The notes under the pieces are model-generated. The model was not told the origin of the DNA. It saw nothing but the letters and a program-made list of their open reading frames with translations, and did not search any database. Shown here piece by piece: positions 1 through 7,382 of a stretch of DNA of 52,822 nt; position 1 is the first letter of the stretch, and every line of letters begins with the position of its first letter. The DNA is from Actinomycetes bacterium (GTDB lineage Bacteria; Actinomycetota; Actinomycetes; Actinomycetales; Microbacteriaceae): contig JAEXHA010000094.1 of assembly GCA_023450335.1 (NCBI GenBank), forward strand, positions 1 to 52,822, given 5' to 3'. The position numbers were made by a program, and so were the translations under genes.

Positions 1-43
1 GCAGTAGTCCGCGACCCCGCGGTCGTCCGCGGCGCCGTGGTCG

Positions 44-1615
44 TCAGCGGGCGAGCAGCTCCCGCGCGGCCATCGCGGCGTTGTGGCCCGCGATGCCGCT
101 GACCGCGCCGCCCCGGCGTGCGCCCGACCCGCACAGCAGGACGCGGTCATGCGCCGTCGCCACACCCCACCGCTGCGCGGCGGTTGACAGCTCGGCGTCG
201 TCGTCGGCCCAGGGCCAATCGAGTGCGCCATGGAAGATGTCACCGCCGGCCATGCCGAGCGCGTTCTCGAGGTCGGCGGTCGTACGCGCCTCAATGCACG
301 GCGACCCGTCCGGCGCCTCGTACAGGCAGTCCTCGAGCGGTTCGGCCAGCACCGCGTCGAGCGACCGGGTCGCCGCCGCCAGCAGGTCGGCGCGCAGCGC
401 ATCGGGGTCGGCGCCGCGGGTGAGCCGGTGCGGCACCTGCAGCCCGAACAAGGTGAGGGTGTGCGCCCCCGACGCCCGCAGCCCGGGGCCGAGAATCGAC
501 GGGTCTGTCAGTGAGTGGCAGTAGATCTCGACCGGCAGCGGGTCGGGAATGCCACCGTCGGCCGCGGTCGCGTGCGCGGCGTCGAGCTGCGTCAGCGTCT
601 CGTTCACGTGGAACGTGCCGGCGAACGCGGCCTCGGCAGTCACGGTCTCATCACGCAGTCGCGGCAGGCGGCGCAGCAGCATGTTGATCTTCACCTGCGC
701 GCCGTCGGGCGGCGCGGGGGCATCCACCTCGGCTCTGCCGGCCCGCAGCAGGTCCGCGAGCACAGTCGGACCGACGCCGCTGAGCACGACGCGTCCGTGC
801 ACCACTCCGCCATCGGCGAGAGTCACCTCGCCGTCGGGAGAGATCGCCGTAACCGCCGCGCGCGTGCGCAGGTCGGCGCCGGCGTCGCGTGCGGCGCGCT
901 CGAGTGCCGCCGATACCGAGCCCATGCCGCCGACGGGCACATCCCAGTCGCCGGTGCCGCCACCGATCACGTGATATGCGAAGCAGCGGTTCTGCCGCAG
1001 CGATGGGTCGTCGGCGGCGGCGAACGTGCCGATCAGTCCGTCGGTCAGTGCGATGCCACGGGCGAGGTCGGATGCCAGCCCGTCGCGGATCAGCTCGCCC
1101 AGCGGCCGCGCGGTCAGCCCGTCCCACAGGGCGTCGTCGGCGAGCCGCTCGCGAACGGTCGCGGCGCGCGGCAGCGGATCGGTCATCGTGGGGAACACCG
1201 CCTCGGCGAAGGGGCGCAGCCGTGCCCCGAATCGTGCGTAGCGGCCGGCCTCGGCGTCGTCGCCGGTGGTGCGGGTGAAGCCGGCGGTGGTGGCCGCGGC
1301 ATCCATCGTGTCGATGAGAACGCCCCGCGACGGGTCGGCGGGGTCGGGAGTGTACGACGCGTACCGGCGCCGGCGCAGGGACAACTCGAGCCCGAGGTCG
1401 TCGATGATGCGGCGCGGCAGCAGGCTGACCAGGTACGAGTAGCGCGACAGTCGGGCGTCGACGCCGGGCCAGGGACGCTCGGACACGGCGGCGCCGCCGA
1501 GGTGATCGAGCCGCTCGAGCACGATCACGCGGAAGCCGGAACGGGCGAGGTAGGCCGCACTCACGAGGGCGTTGTGGCCCCCGCCGACGATGACGGCGTC
1601 GTATCGGTCGCTCAT
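44..1615 (-). CDS. FAD-dependent oxidoreductase, phytoene-desaturase-like
   Basis: 523 aa flavoprotein of the phytoene dehydrogenase/amine-oxidase superfamily (COG1233 type). The N-terminus carries the FAD-binding Rossmann motif VIVGGGHNALVSAAYLA (about residues 8-24) followed by an acidic/basic strand end (VLERL) and the GG doublet of this family (LGGAAVSE). Near the C-terminus, GSGARRGGAVSGIAGHNAA matches the second FAD-contact motif. Length fits the family. The substrate cannot be told: there are no carotenoid genes next to it, so a pigment role is not supported. The ATG at 1615 is preceded by a TAGCGT hexamer exactly 6 nt upstream, which predicts a leaderless mRNA. It is divergent from the inositol monophosphatase gene, only 30 nt away. 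Confidence 0.85.
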   Translation of the reverse strand: MSDRYDAVIVGGGHNALVSAAYLARSGFRVIVLERLDHLGGAAVSERPWPGVDARLSRYSYLVSLLPRRIIDDLGLELSLRRRRYASYTPDPADPSRGVLIDTMDAAATTAGFTRTTGDDAEAGRYARFGARLRPFAEAVFPTMTDPLPRAATVRERLADDALWDGLTARPLGELIRDGLASDLARGIALTDGLIGTFAAADDPSLRQNRCFAYHVIGGGTGDWDVPVGGMGSVSAALERAARDAGADLRTRAAVTAISPDGEVTLADGGVVHGRVVLSGVGPTVLADLLRAGRAEVDAPAPPDGAQVKINMLLRRLPRLRDETVTAEAAFAGTFHVNETLTQLDAAHATAADGGIPDPLPVEIYCHSLTDPSILGPGLRASGAHTLTLFGLQVPHRLTRGADPDALRADLLAAATRSLDAVLAEPLEDCLYEAPDGSPCIEARTTADLENALGMAGGDIFHGALDWPWADDDAELSTAAQRWGVATAHDRVLLCGSGARRGGAVSGIAGHNAAMAARELLAR

Positions 1616-1620
1616 GCCCT

Positions 1621-1639
1621 CACGCTATTGCGTAGCGTG
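1621..1639. promoter_or_regulatory. Shared palindrome holding two divergent leaderless -10 elements
   Basis: CACGCTA-ttgcg-TAGCGTG is a perfect 7-bp inverted repeat. Its right arm (TAGCGT, 1633-1638) lies 7 nt before the ATG at 1646. Its left arm, read on the minus strand (TAGCGT, 1622-1627), lies 6 nt before the ATG at 1615. Both arms therefore look like -10 hexamers of leaderless promoters, so close that two polymerases could not bind together. No good -35 is visible for either. Confidence 0.55.
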
Positions 1640-1645
1640 GGAGAC

Positions 1646-2443
1646 ATGGTGAATCCGCACGAGCTTCTCGCCCTCGCCGTCGACATCGCCCGGGAAGCCG
1701 GTGACCTCGCCCGCGCCCGCCGCGGCGAAGGCGTCGCGATCGCCGCCACGAAGTCGGCGATCGCCGATATCGTCACCGATGCCGATCGGGAGGTCGAGGC
1801 GCTCATCCGTGCGCGGCTGACCGCAGCCCGCCCCGACGACGGGTTCTGGGGCGAAGAGACCGGCGCCGAACGCGGCACGAGCGACGTCACCTGGGTCGTC
1901 GATCCGATCGACGGCACCGTCAACTACGCCTACGGGATCGCGCACTACGCCGTCAGCATCGCCGCCGTCACCGGCGAACCCACCCCCGCCGAATGGATGC
2001 CGCAGGTGGCGGCCGTGTACGACCCGAGCCTGCAGGAGATGTTCACCGCGACCCGCGACGGAGGCGCGTGGCTGGGCGAGGTCCGGCTGTCGGTCGGGGA
2101 GCCCACGCCGGCGGGTGCGCTGCTGGCCACCGGTTTCGGCTACGACCCGGCGACGCACGAAGGCGACCTGGCGCGGGTGCGGCGGGTCATGCCGCTCGCG
2201 CGCGACCTGCGCCGGGCCGGTGCGGCGTCGCTCGACCTGGCCTACGTCGCGGCAGGACGCCTCGACGGCTACTTCGAGCGCGGCCTGCAACCGTGGGATC
2301 ACGCCGCCGGGGGGCTGCTGGTCACCGAGGCCGGCGGCCGCATCGGCGGGCGGCCGGACGGCGTGCCCGGACGCGACATGACCATTGCGGCCGGCCCCGA
2401 GCTTTACGATCAGATTTCGAAAGCGGTATATCGGGACGAATAG
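1646..2443 (+). CDS. Inositol monophosphatase family protein
   Basis: 265 aa Mg2+-dependent sugar-phosphate phosphatase of the IMPase/FIG superfamily. Metal-site motifs are present in order: GEET (about residue 71), DPIDGTVNYAYG (about 91-102) and the C-terminal WDHAAGGLL. These supply the Glu/Asp ligands that bind the catalytic metals. Family members hydrolyse myo-inositol 1-phosphate, fructose 1,6-bisphosphate, histidinol phosphate or PAP; the sequence alone does not choose between them. The ATG at 1646 was chosen because the family N-terminus begins there and a TAGCGT hexamer sits 7 nt upstream, so the message is probably leaderless. It is a single gene, divergent from the FAD oxidoreductase and followed by an M23 peptidase. 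Confidence 0.88.
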   Translation: MVNPHELLALAVDIAREAGDLARARRGEGVAIAATKSAIADIVTDADREVEALIRARLTAARPDDGFWGEETGAERGTSDVTWVVDPIDGTVNYAYGIAHYAVSIAAVTGEPTPAEWMPQVAAVYDPSLQEMFTATRDGGAWLGEVRLSVGEPTPAGALLATGFGYDPATHEGDLARVRRVMPLARDLRRAGAASLDLAYVAAGRLDGYFERGLQPWDHAAGGLLVTEAGGRIGGRPDGVPGRDMTIAAGPELYDQISKAVYRDE

Positions 2444-2507
2444 ATGGCATTCTCAGGCTCCCGGGAGTAGTGTTTACCCGATCGTTACTTTTGCACCCGA
2501 AGCAGGA

Positions 2508-3857
2508 GTGACCAAGCCCCCTGAAGTGCCCGTCGTTTTCCCGAGCGACCGAACCCGAGAGCCCGAACTTTTGACCCTCGAGACCTCCACGGCTGACGCC
2601 GCGCCCACGCGCCGCTCACGCCGTCGACCCCTCGCGTCGGTCACGGGCGACCAGGCCCAGATCTCGGATGACTCATCGGCGACCGACACATCACGGCCCG
2701 GGGCGCCATCGCTGGCTGAATCGGTCATCGCCGCCGGCGCGACCGCGCTCGCACAGGCGACGACCGGCGTCGAGACGTCGGATGCGCCCCTGACGCGAGC
2801 CGAGCTGCGCCGCCGCCGGGCCCTCGCGATCTCTGCGTCGACCGATGTGGCGACCACGTCCGTTGCCACGCCGCCGGGCGTGGCCGGCATGTCACCCGAC
2901 GCGGTCAGAGCTGCCGCGCTCACCGGCACCTTCGCGAGCACTCCGGAACAGCCGACCCCCGAGCCCTGCCCCGTCGAGGATTTCGACTTCTCAGCCCAGC
3001 TGTTCGCTTTCACCGGTGAGACGCCGGTGCAGGTGGCGGCGGCTGCACTGGCCGACGACGCCGAGCCCGTCGCTGCGACGCAGGACGTGGCGCCGCGCCG
3101 CCGTCGCGTGAGCGGCACGGCCGCACTCAAGCGCATCGCGGGCCTGTCCTTCTCGGTGACGGTGATGGGCGCGGTCGGCCTGCTGGCCGTCGGCACCACC
3201 ACTCCGGCATCCGTCGCGGCGGCCGTCTCCGACACGACCGCCGACATCGCCATCGTGGCGCCGAAGGCGGCGACCTCGATCAAGGCCGATGAGATCCAGG
3301 CCTACGTCGCAGCGTCCGACGTGGCCGCCGGATCGCTGGAGCGCACCGAGACCTACGATGTGGCATCGATGGCCGACATCGCCGCTGACTCTGGGGTCAC
3401 TCATTTCGCGGGCACCTGGGTCAACGACCCGGCCGCCGACATCCAGTGGCCCTTCCCCGTCGGCGTTCCGGTATCGGCCGCTTTCGGCTCGGCCAGCTAC
3501 CTCGCGCAGTTCTCGTCGCCGCACCGCGGTGTGGATCTCGCTCCCGGGACCGGCGCCGAAGTGCACGTGATCGCGGACGGCACCGTGCGGCTGGCCACCG
3601 AGGGTGGGGGAGACTACGGCGTCAACGTCGTGGTGGACCACGTGATCGACGGCCAGCTCGTCTCGACCCGCTACGCGCACATGCAGTACGGCTCGCTGCG
3701 GGTCTCAGCCGGCGACACCGTCAATGTCGGCGACGTGCTCGGAACCGTGGGCAGCACCGGTAAGGCGACCGGGCCGCACCTGCATTTCGAGGTCCTGCTG
3801 GGTGGCACGGCACGCGTTGACCCGTACCCCTGGATGCAGCAGCACACGACCGGTTGA
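2508..3857 (+). CDS. M23 family metallopeptidase, membrane-anchored
   Basis: About 449 aa from the GTG used here. Layout: a long Ala/Thr/Arg-rich cytoplasmic-type N-terminus, one hydrophobic segment (about residues 210-232, following ALKRI), a linker, then a C-terminal LytM/M23 domain (about 320-445). The zinc ligands are visible as HRGVD (H339, D343) and HLHFE (H424, H426), so the peptidase looks active. It probably cleaves peptidoglycan cross-bridges outside the membrane. The start is uncertain. AGGAG directly abuts this GTG, leaving no normal spacing; a TTG at 2571 and an ATG inside the preceding gene (2385) are alternatives. The domain assignment does not depend on the start. The stop codon overlaps a TTGACA at 3854-3859. 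Confidence 0.82.
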   Translation: MTKPPEVPVVFPSDRTREPELLTLETSTADAAPTRRSRRRPLASVTGDQAQISDDSSATDTSRPGAPSLAESVIAAGATALAQATTGVETSDAPLTRAELRRRRALAISASTDVATTSVATPPGVAGMSPDAVRAAALTGTFASTPEQPTPEPCPVEDFDFSAQLFAFTGETPVQVAAAALADDAEPVAATQDVAPRRRRVSGTAALKRIAGLSFSVTVMGAVGLLAVGTTTPASVAAAVSDTTADIAIVAPKAATSIKADEIQAYVAASDVAAGSLERTETYDVASMADIAADSGVTHFAGTWVNDPAADIQWPFPVGVPVSAAFGSASYLAQFSSPHRGVDLAPGTGAEVHVIADGTVRLATEGGGDYGVNVVVDHVIDGQLVSTRYAHMQYGSLRVSAGDTVNVGDVLGTVGSTGKATGPHLHFEVLLGGTARVDPYPWMQQHTTG

Positions 3858-3887
3858 CATCGATTCTGCAGGATGCCGCGCCGATGG

Positions 3888-3893
3888 TATTCT
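3888..3893 (+). promoter_or_regulatory. -10 element (TATTCT) upstream of tRNA-Thr
   Basis: TATTCT lies 28 nt before the tRNA-Thr 5' end, a reasonable position for a tRNA promoter. A consensus TTGACA at 3854-3859 lies too far upstream (28 nt spacer) to be its partner, so the -35 is unclear. Confidence 0.35.
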
Positions 3894-3921
3894 GTTCTGG
3901 TTGCCCGGAAGCGGGCAGCAC

Positions 3922-3993
3922 GCCCCGATAGCTCAGTGGCAGAGCACTTCCATGGTAAGGAAGGGGTCGTCAGTTCAATCCTGACTCGGGGCT
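3922..3993 (+). tRNA. tRNA-Thr (GGT anticodon)
   Basis: Full cloverleaf: acceptor GCCCCGA (3922-3928) pairs with TCGGGGC (3986-3992); D stem GCTC/GAGC; anticodon stem CTTCC/GGAAG with loop ATGGTAA giving anticodon GGT; T stem GTCAG/CTGAC with TTCAATC loop; discriminator T. CCA is not encoded. It reads ACC and ACT threonine codons. It is followed 28 nt later by tRNA-Met, probably in one transcript. Confidence 0.95.
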
Positions 3994-4021
3994 CGTTACA
4001 TCCGTCCAGCGGATGTCGCGT

Positions 4022-4098
4022 GGCGGAGTAGCTCAGATGGTGAGAGCGCACGACTCATAATCGTGAGGTCGCGGGTTCGAGTCCCGCCTCCGCTACCA
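4022..4098 (+). tRNA. tRNA-Met (CAT anticodon, elongator type)
   Basis: Cloverleaf: acceptor GGCGGAG (4022-4028) with CTCCGCT (4088-4094, first pair G-U); anticodon stem CACGA/TCGTG with loop CTCATAA, anticodon CAT; T stem GCGGG/CCCGC with TTCGAGT loop; discriminator A, with CCA encoded (4096-4098). The acceptor end is fully paired, unlike initiator tRNAs. An isoleucine tRNA with a modified CAT anticodon cannot be excluded, but the sequence resembles the actinobacterial elongator tRNA-Met. Confidence 0.93.
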
Positions 4099-4169
4099 GA
4101 ACCCATCCCGAGATCCCGCTTGAGGCGGACCAGCGGATTCGACGTGCCGTCGCGGGCCTAGCCCAGTTG

Positions 4170-4850
4170 TCAGTCGGCGCGCTCGATCCGAAAATGAACC
4201 CGGGACAGCTCAGCGTCTGTGGGCATGGCCGGGTAGTGGCCCCGCAAACCGGTGGCATGCTCAGGATCCAGTTCGTTGAGCGTCGTCGCTTCGATTGCCG
4301 TGATCGATCCGGCGACGTGCGCGAACTCGGGGTGACCCTCGAAGACGAAAGTGGCGCGACCCACCTGGTGGGTTTCCTCCCACCGGATCGTCGACGTCTT
4401 CTCGCCCGCCAACACCGCCTCGTAATAGCGGCGGTTGAACCGCATCACGCGGCCGGTGGGTGCGTCCGGGAAGTAGTACGTGTCGGGGAGGAGTTTGCTG
4501 ATAGGGCGCATCACGGGCCCCTCGTCACCGGGAACCGCCACCAAGATGTCGGGGTGCTGATCGAGAAGCACCTGCCTGCAGCGCCCGCAGGGAGGTATCA
4601 GTCCACGTCCCCGGTCGCCGGCCGCAGCGATCGTGAGGAGCTGTGCCGCTCCCGCAGTCGCGGCCGCGCCGAGGGCGACGAGCTCCGCACAGGGTCCGCC
4701 GGTGAAATGGTAGACGTTCACCGCCTTGTGCACCCGGCCATCAATATCCATGACGGCCGCGGCGACCGTGTGATTCGGATCATCGCCAAGAGTCTTGGCG
4801 AGGGCCTCGGCTACGTCGATGACCTGCTGCTCAGCTTCGAGTGGTCGCAC
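4170..4850 (-). CDS. Cytidine deaminase fused to an ASCH domain
   Basis: 226 aa two-domain protein. Residues 1-105 form a homotetramer-type cytidine deaminase: GGPCAE (C54, catalytic E56) and PPCGRC (C88, C91) give the three zinc cysteines and the proton-shuttling glutamate. Residues about 134-225 form an ASCH (PUA-like) domain, with a GEKTSTIR motif (K151, T152, T154). This resembles the catalytic Lys/Thr motif that I recall for YqfB, the bacterial N4-acetylcytidine amidohydrolase. The known family reaction of the first domain is cytidine to uridine. The fusion suggests acetylcytidine to cytidine to uridine in one chain, which is inference. GTG start at 4850 has no Shine-Dalgarno; TACCGT lies 8 nt upstream. 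It follows the 90-aa unknown gene by 52 nt and is convergent with the tRNAs. Confidence 0.85.
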   Translation of the reverse strand: MRPLEAEQQVIDVAEALAKTLGDDPNHTVAAAVMDIDGRVHKAVNVYHFTGGPCAELVALGAAATAGAAQLLTIAAAGDRGRGLIPPCGRCRQVLLDQHPDILVAVPGDEGPVMRPISKLLPDTYYFPDAPTGRVMRFNRRYYEAVLAGEKTSTIRWEETHQVGRATFVFEGHPEFAHVAGSITAIEATTLNELDPEHATGLRGHYPAMPTDAELSRVHFRIERAD

Positions 4851-4902
4851 AAGGGGTCACGGTAGCAGGAGAGGCTCTGCGTTCGAGAGGATGCCGTCGC
4901 TC

Positions 4903-5175
4903 TCAGCGGAGCGCGTGGGCGCGCCGATCGATCTCCGCGCAGGCTTCATCGGCATCCCGCAGGGAGGGCGCCAGTACGACCGCGGCGTCGACCACGGCGA
5001 GCGAGCCGGTTCCCAGCAGCAGCATGCAACGCGCGGCCTCCCCGTCGTAGAGGGTCGGGAACTCGACCACGTCGGTATCGCCCTTCGAGACGAGCTTCTG
5101 GGCGTAGTCGATCACCGCGTCGGCGACTTCGTCAGTGGTCAGGATGCGGTGTCCGGCGATCAGGATGTCTTTCAT
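4903..5175 (-). CDS. Small hypothetical protein, 90 aa
   Basis: Not recognised. The 90 aa product begins MKDILIAGHRILTTDEVADA and is predicted as a compact soluble alpha/beta protein. It has a hydrophobic central stretch (CMLLLGTGSLAVVDAAVVLA) that is short and interrupted by charged residues, so probably a buried strand-helix rather than a membrane span. The C-terminus is an acidic/basic helix. Codon use matches its neighbours. GCCGAGGT just before the ATG is a modest ribosome binding site. It lies 52 nt upstream of the cytidine deaminase-ASCH gene on the same strand, so the two may be co-transcribed. A role in nucleotide salvage is only a guess from position. Confidence 0.6.
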   Translation of the reverse strand: MKDILIAGHRILTTDEVADAVIDYAQKLVSKGDTDVVEFPTLYDGEAARCMLLLGTGSLAVVDAAVVLAPSLRDADEACAEIDRRAHALR

Positions 5176-5417
5176 ACCTCGGCGCTCTCGTCGCTGTCTC
5201 GGGTCGATGCTCTGTCTCTTCGAGTGATGCTCGCGGGGTGGTAGTGGTCAGTCAATCGGGCGCCATCCGGGCGAGCGAGGGGGTTGACAGGTCCCCGGAC
5301 CGCGGATACATGCTTGCATCGAGGGTGACGGACCTGGTAGATCTGGAACGACGAGATCTGGGGTCTCGTTCAGCGGCAAGCGTGGGGCTTGACCGCGAAG
5401 GACGCTTGGGGGGTCCG

Positions 5418-5633
5418 ATGTCTGAGTTGACGCTCGTTCCGGCTGTGTACCGCTGCCCGGACCACGACAACCACGAAACGGTGACCGCGCGTGTGCGGGA
5501 GCGGGTCGAGTGGGAGATCCGATGCCTGGGCGAGAACGCCCGGCCGTCGTTCCGCGTGGCGGTGATGTGTCCCGGCGGTGCCGCGGGCGCCGAGCATCGT
5601 CGGCTGTACGACGGGCAGTGGCAGCGCGCCTGA
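5418..5633 (+). CDS. Small hypothetical protein, 71 aa
   Basis: Unrecognised 71 aa product starting MSELTLVPAVYRCPDHDNHE. Coding is supported by strong third-position GC through the frame and a GGGGGG run 6 nt before the ATG. It contains three cysteines (C13, C40, C54) and several histidines, but no recognised zinc-finger spacing. The 242 nt upstream has no other gene. That stretch carries a possible promoter (TTGACA 5284-5289, 17 nt, TACATG 5307-5312) and an inverted repeat ACGAGA-N7-TCTCGT (5351-5369). A longer in-frame start at 5238 is less likely because that segment has poor codon bias. Confidence 0.5.
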   Translation: MSELTLVPAVYRCPDHDNHETVTARVRERVEWEIRCLGENARPSFRVAVMCPGGAAGAEHRRLYDGQWQRA

Positions 5634-5705
5634 CCCTCCGGGGCGTGACGCCGTCGCGGTAGGCTCGTGCGGGCGCCTGCGGGGCGCATCCACCGGAGGC
5701 CACTG

Positions 5706-6506
5706 ATGAGGGACGTCGCACCACGCGCTGCGCGCACGCCGCGTTTCGTCGTCACCTGCGTGGGCATCGGCCTGGCCGCGGGTCTGTTGTCGGGTCTGTT
5801 CGGCGTCGGCGGCGGGACAGTCATCGTGCCGCTGCTGGTGATGCTTTTGCGCTTCGACCAGCGCCTGGCCGCCGGCACGTCGCTGGCGGCGATCGTGCCC
5901 ACCGCCGCGGTCGGCGTGATCTCTTACGCGGTCTCGGGTGCGGTCGCCTGGATCCCGGCCCTCATCCTCGCCGCCGGCGCGGTCATCGGCGCGCAGGTGG
6001 GTACCTGGCTGCTCGCACGGCTGCCGCAGAACGTGCTGCGCTGGGCGTTCATCGGCTTTCTGCTCGTCGTGATCGTCATGCTGTTCATCGTCGTTCCCTC
6101 GCGTGAAGCAGACCTGCCGTTGACGTGGGTCACCATCGGCGGCCTGGTGCTGCTCGGCGTCATCACCGGCATCCTGGCGGGCCTGCTCGGTGTCGGTGGC
6201 GGCATCATCGTCGTCCCCGCGCTCATGCTGCTGTTCGGCACCAGCGACCTGGTCGCCAAGGGCACGTCGCTGCTCATGATGATCCCGACCGCGATCTCCG
6301 GCACCGTGGGCAACCTGCGCCGCCGCAACGTCGACCTGGTCGCCGCCGGTCTGGTCGGCGGCGCCGCGTGTGTCACGACGGCGCTCGGCGCCTTCATCGC
6401 GACGCACATCGACCCGTTCACCGGCAATGTGCTGTTCGCGCTGTTCATGGTCTACATCACGGCCCAGATGATCATCCGCGCGGTCAAGTCGCGGCGCGCC
6501 CGCTGA
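5706..6506 (+). CDS. Sulfite exporter TauE/SafE family permease
   Basis: 266 aa integral membrane protein with about eight hydrophobic segments, in two homologous halves. Each half opens with the family signature: GLLSGLFGVGGGTVIVP (about residues 24-40) and GILAGLLGVGGGIIVVP (about 157-173). Family members export or import sulfite, sulfoacetate, taurine-derived anions or other small organic acids; the substrate here is unknown and no sulfur genes are adjacent. The ATG at 5706 is preceded by GGAGG at a good distance. A TAGGCT hexamer at 5662-5667 fits a -10 with a short leader. The gene ends 21 nt before hadA, which has its own -10 element. Confidence 0.88.
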   Translation: MRDVAPRAARTPRFVVTCVGIGLAAGLLSGLFGVGGGTVIVPLLVMLLRFDQRLAAGTSLAAIVPTAAVGVISYAVSGAVAWIPALILAAGAVIGAQVGTWLLARLPQNVLRWAFIGFLLVVIVMLFIVVPSREADLPLTWVTIGGLVLLGVITGILAGLLGVGGGIIVVPALMLLFGTSDLVAKGTSLLMMIPTAISGTVGNLRRRNVDLVAAGLVGGAACVTTALGAFIATHIDPFTGNVLFALFMVYITAQMIIRAVKSRRAR

Positions 6507-6515
6507 ACCGGTCGG

Positions 6516-6521
6516 TAGGAT
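6516..6521 (+). promoter_or_regulatory. -10 element (TAGGAT) of a leaderless hadA-hadB-murB promoter
   Basis: TAGGAT ends 6 nt before the GTG at 6528, so transcription should start at or next to the start codon. No clear -35 is seen. Confidence 0.45.
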
Positions 6522-6527
6522 CGAGGG

Positions 6528-6977
6528 GTGTCTGTGAACCCCGAACTGGTGGGCCGCGAGTTCCCGCCGACGCCCGCATACCTGGTGGGGCGCGAGAAGG
6601 TGCGCGAGTTCGCGCGCGCCGTGTTCGCCACCGACCCGCAGCACGTCGACCCGGCCGCCGCGCGCGCTCTGGGCCATGCCGACGTCGTGGCGCCGCCGAC
6701 CTTCGCGATGGTCATCCAAGATCTCACGCTGCAGCAGCTGCTCGCCGAGCCCGATGCCGGCATCGCGCTGGAGCGCACCGTCCACGCCGAGCAGCGCTTC
6801 CGTTACAGCCGGCCCATCGTCGCCGGTGACGAGCTGACCGCACAGCTGCGCGTCACCGGCATCCGCCCCTTCGGGAAGGGGGCCATGGTCACCAGCGAGG
6901 CCGAGATGGTGGATGCCGGGGGTGCCCACGTGGTGACCGCGACCTCGGTGCTGCTGATCGGCGGGGAGGACGCATGA
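6528..6977 (+). CDS. hadA: HadA-like MaoC/FAS1-type dehydratase N-terminal domain protein
   Basis: 149 aa single hot-dog-fold protein of the N-terminal MaoC/FAS1-like dehydratase family. It opens with NPELVGREFPPTPAYLVGRE, the usual start of HadA-type subunits. In mycobacteria HadA is the non-catalytic, acyl-chain-binding subunit that pairs with HadB to dehydrate (3R)-hydroxyacyl-ACP. This organism probably lacks mycolic acids, so the substrate may be an ordinary or branched acyl chain. It starts at GTG 6528, with a second GTG two codons on. It overlaps hadB by 4 nt (ATGA), which indicates translational coupling and a heterodimer. The neighbourhood (tRNA-Thr, tRNA-Met upstream; tRNA-Trp-secE-nusG downstream) matches the hadABC locus of mycobacteria. 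Confidence 0.82.
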   Translation: MSVNPELVGREFPPTPAYLVGREKVREFARAVFATDPQHVDPAAARALGHADVVAPPTFAMVIQDLTLQQLLAEPDAGIALERTVHAEQRFRYSRPIVAGDELTAQLRVTGIRPFGKGAMVTSEAEMVDAGGAHVVTATSVLLIGGEDA

Positions 6978-7381
6978 CCGCCCTCGAGATCGGCGCCGTC
7001 GTCGCTGAGCGCGACGTGCACCTGAACCGTGAAGCACTCGTGCGCTACGCCGGTGCCTCCGGCGACTTCAATCCCATCCACTACCGCGACGACGTGGCCG
7101 CCCGCGTGGGCCTGCCCGGCGTCCTCGCCCACGGCATGCTCACGATGGGACTGGCCGTGGAGACGATCGTCGGATGGCTCGGCGACGCGGGCCGCATCGT
7201 CGAGTACGGCGTGCGCTTCACCCGTCCGGTCGTCGTGGACGCCGAATCCGGTGCCGACCTCACCGTCATCGCGAAGGTCGGCGCCGTCGACGACGAGACC
7301 GCGCGCATCGACCTCACCGTCACCCACGGCGAGGTGACCGTGCTGGGCAAGGCGCAGGTCCGCGTCCGCCTCGACGCCTGA
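6974..7381 (+). CDS. hadB: HadB-like MaoC family dehydratase
   Basis: 135 aa hot-dog-fold hydratase. The hydratase-2 catalytic dyad is visible in GASGDFNPIHYRDD (D31, H36), followed by GLPGVLAHGMLTMGL, the conserved helix of MaoC/HadB proteins. It is the catalytic partner of the preceding gene; together they should dehydrate a 3-hydroxyacyl thioester. The start overlaps the hadA stop, and the stop is 1 nt before the murB ATG, so the three genes form one tight operon. The coupling to murB suggests coordination of envelope lipid and peptidoglycan synthesis, which is inference from gene order only. Confidence 0.88.
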   Translation: MTALEIGAVVAERDVHLNREALVRYAGASGDFNPIHYRDDVAARVGLPGVLAHGMLTMGLAVETIVGWLGDAGRIVEYGVRFTRPVVVDAESGADLTVIAKVGAVDDETARIDLTVTHGEVTVLGKAQVRVRLDA

Positions 7382-7382
7382 C

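Noticed and set aside
3854..3882. TTGACA at the end of the M23 gene as the -35 for tRNA-Thr
   Set aside because: The only good -10 (TATTCT) lies 28 nt away, too far for a sigma-A type promoter.
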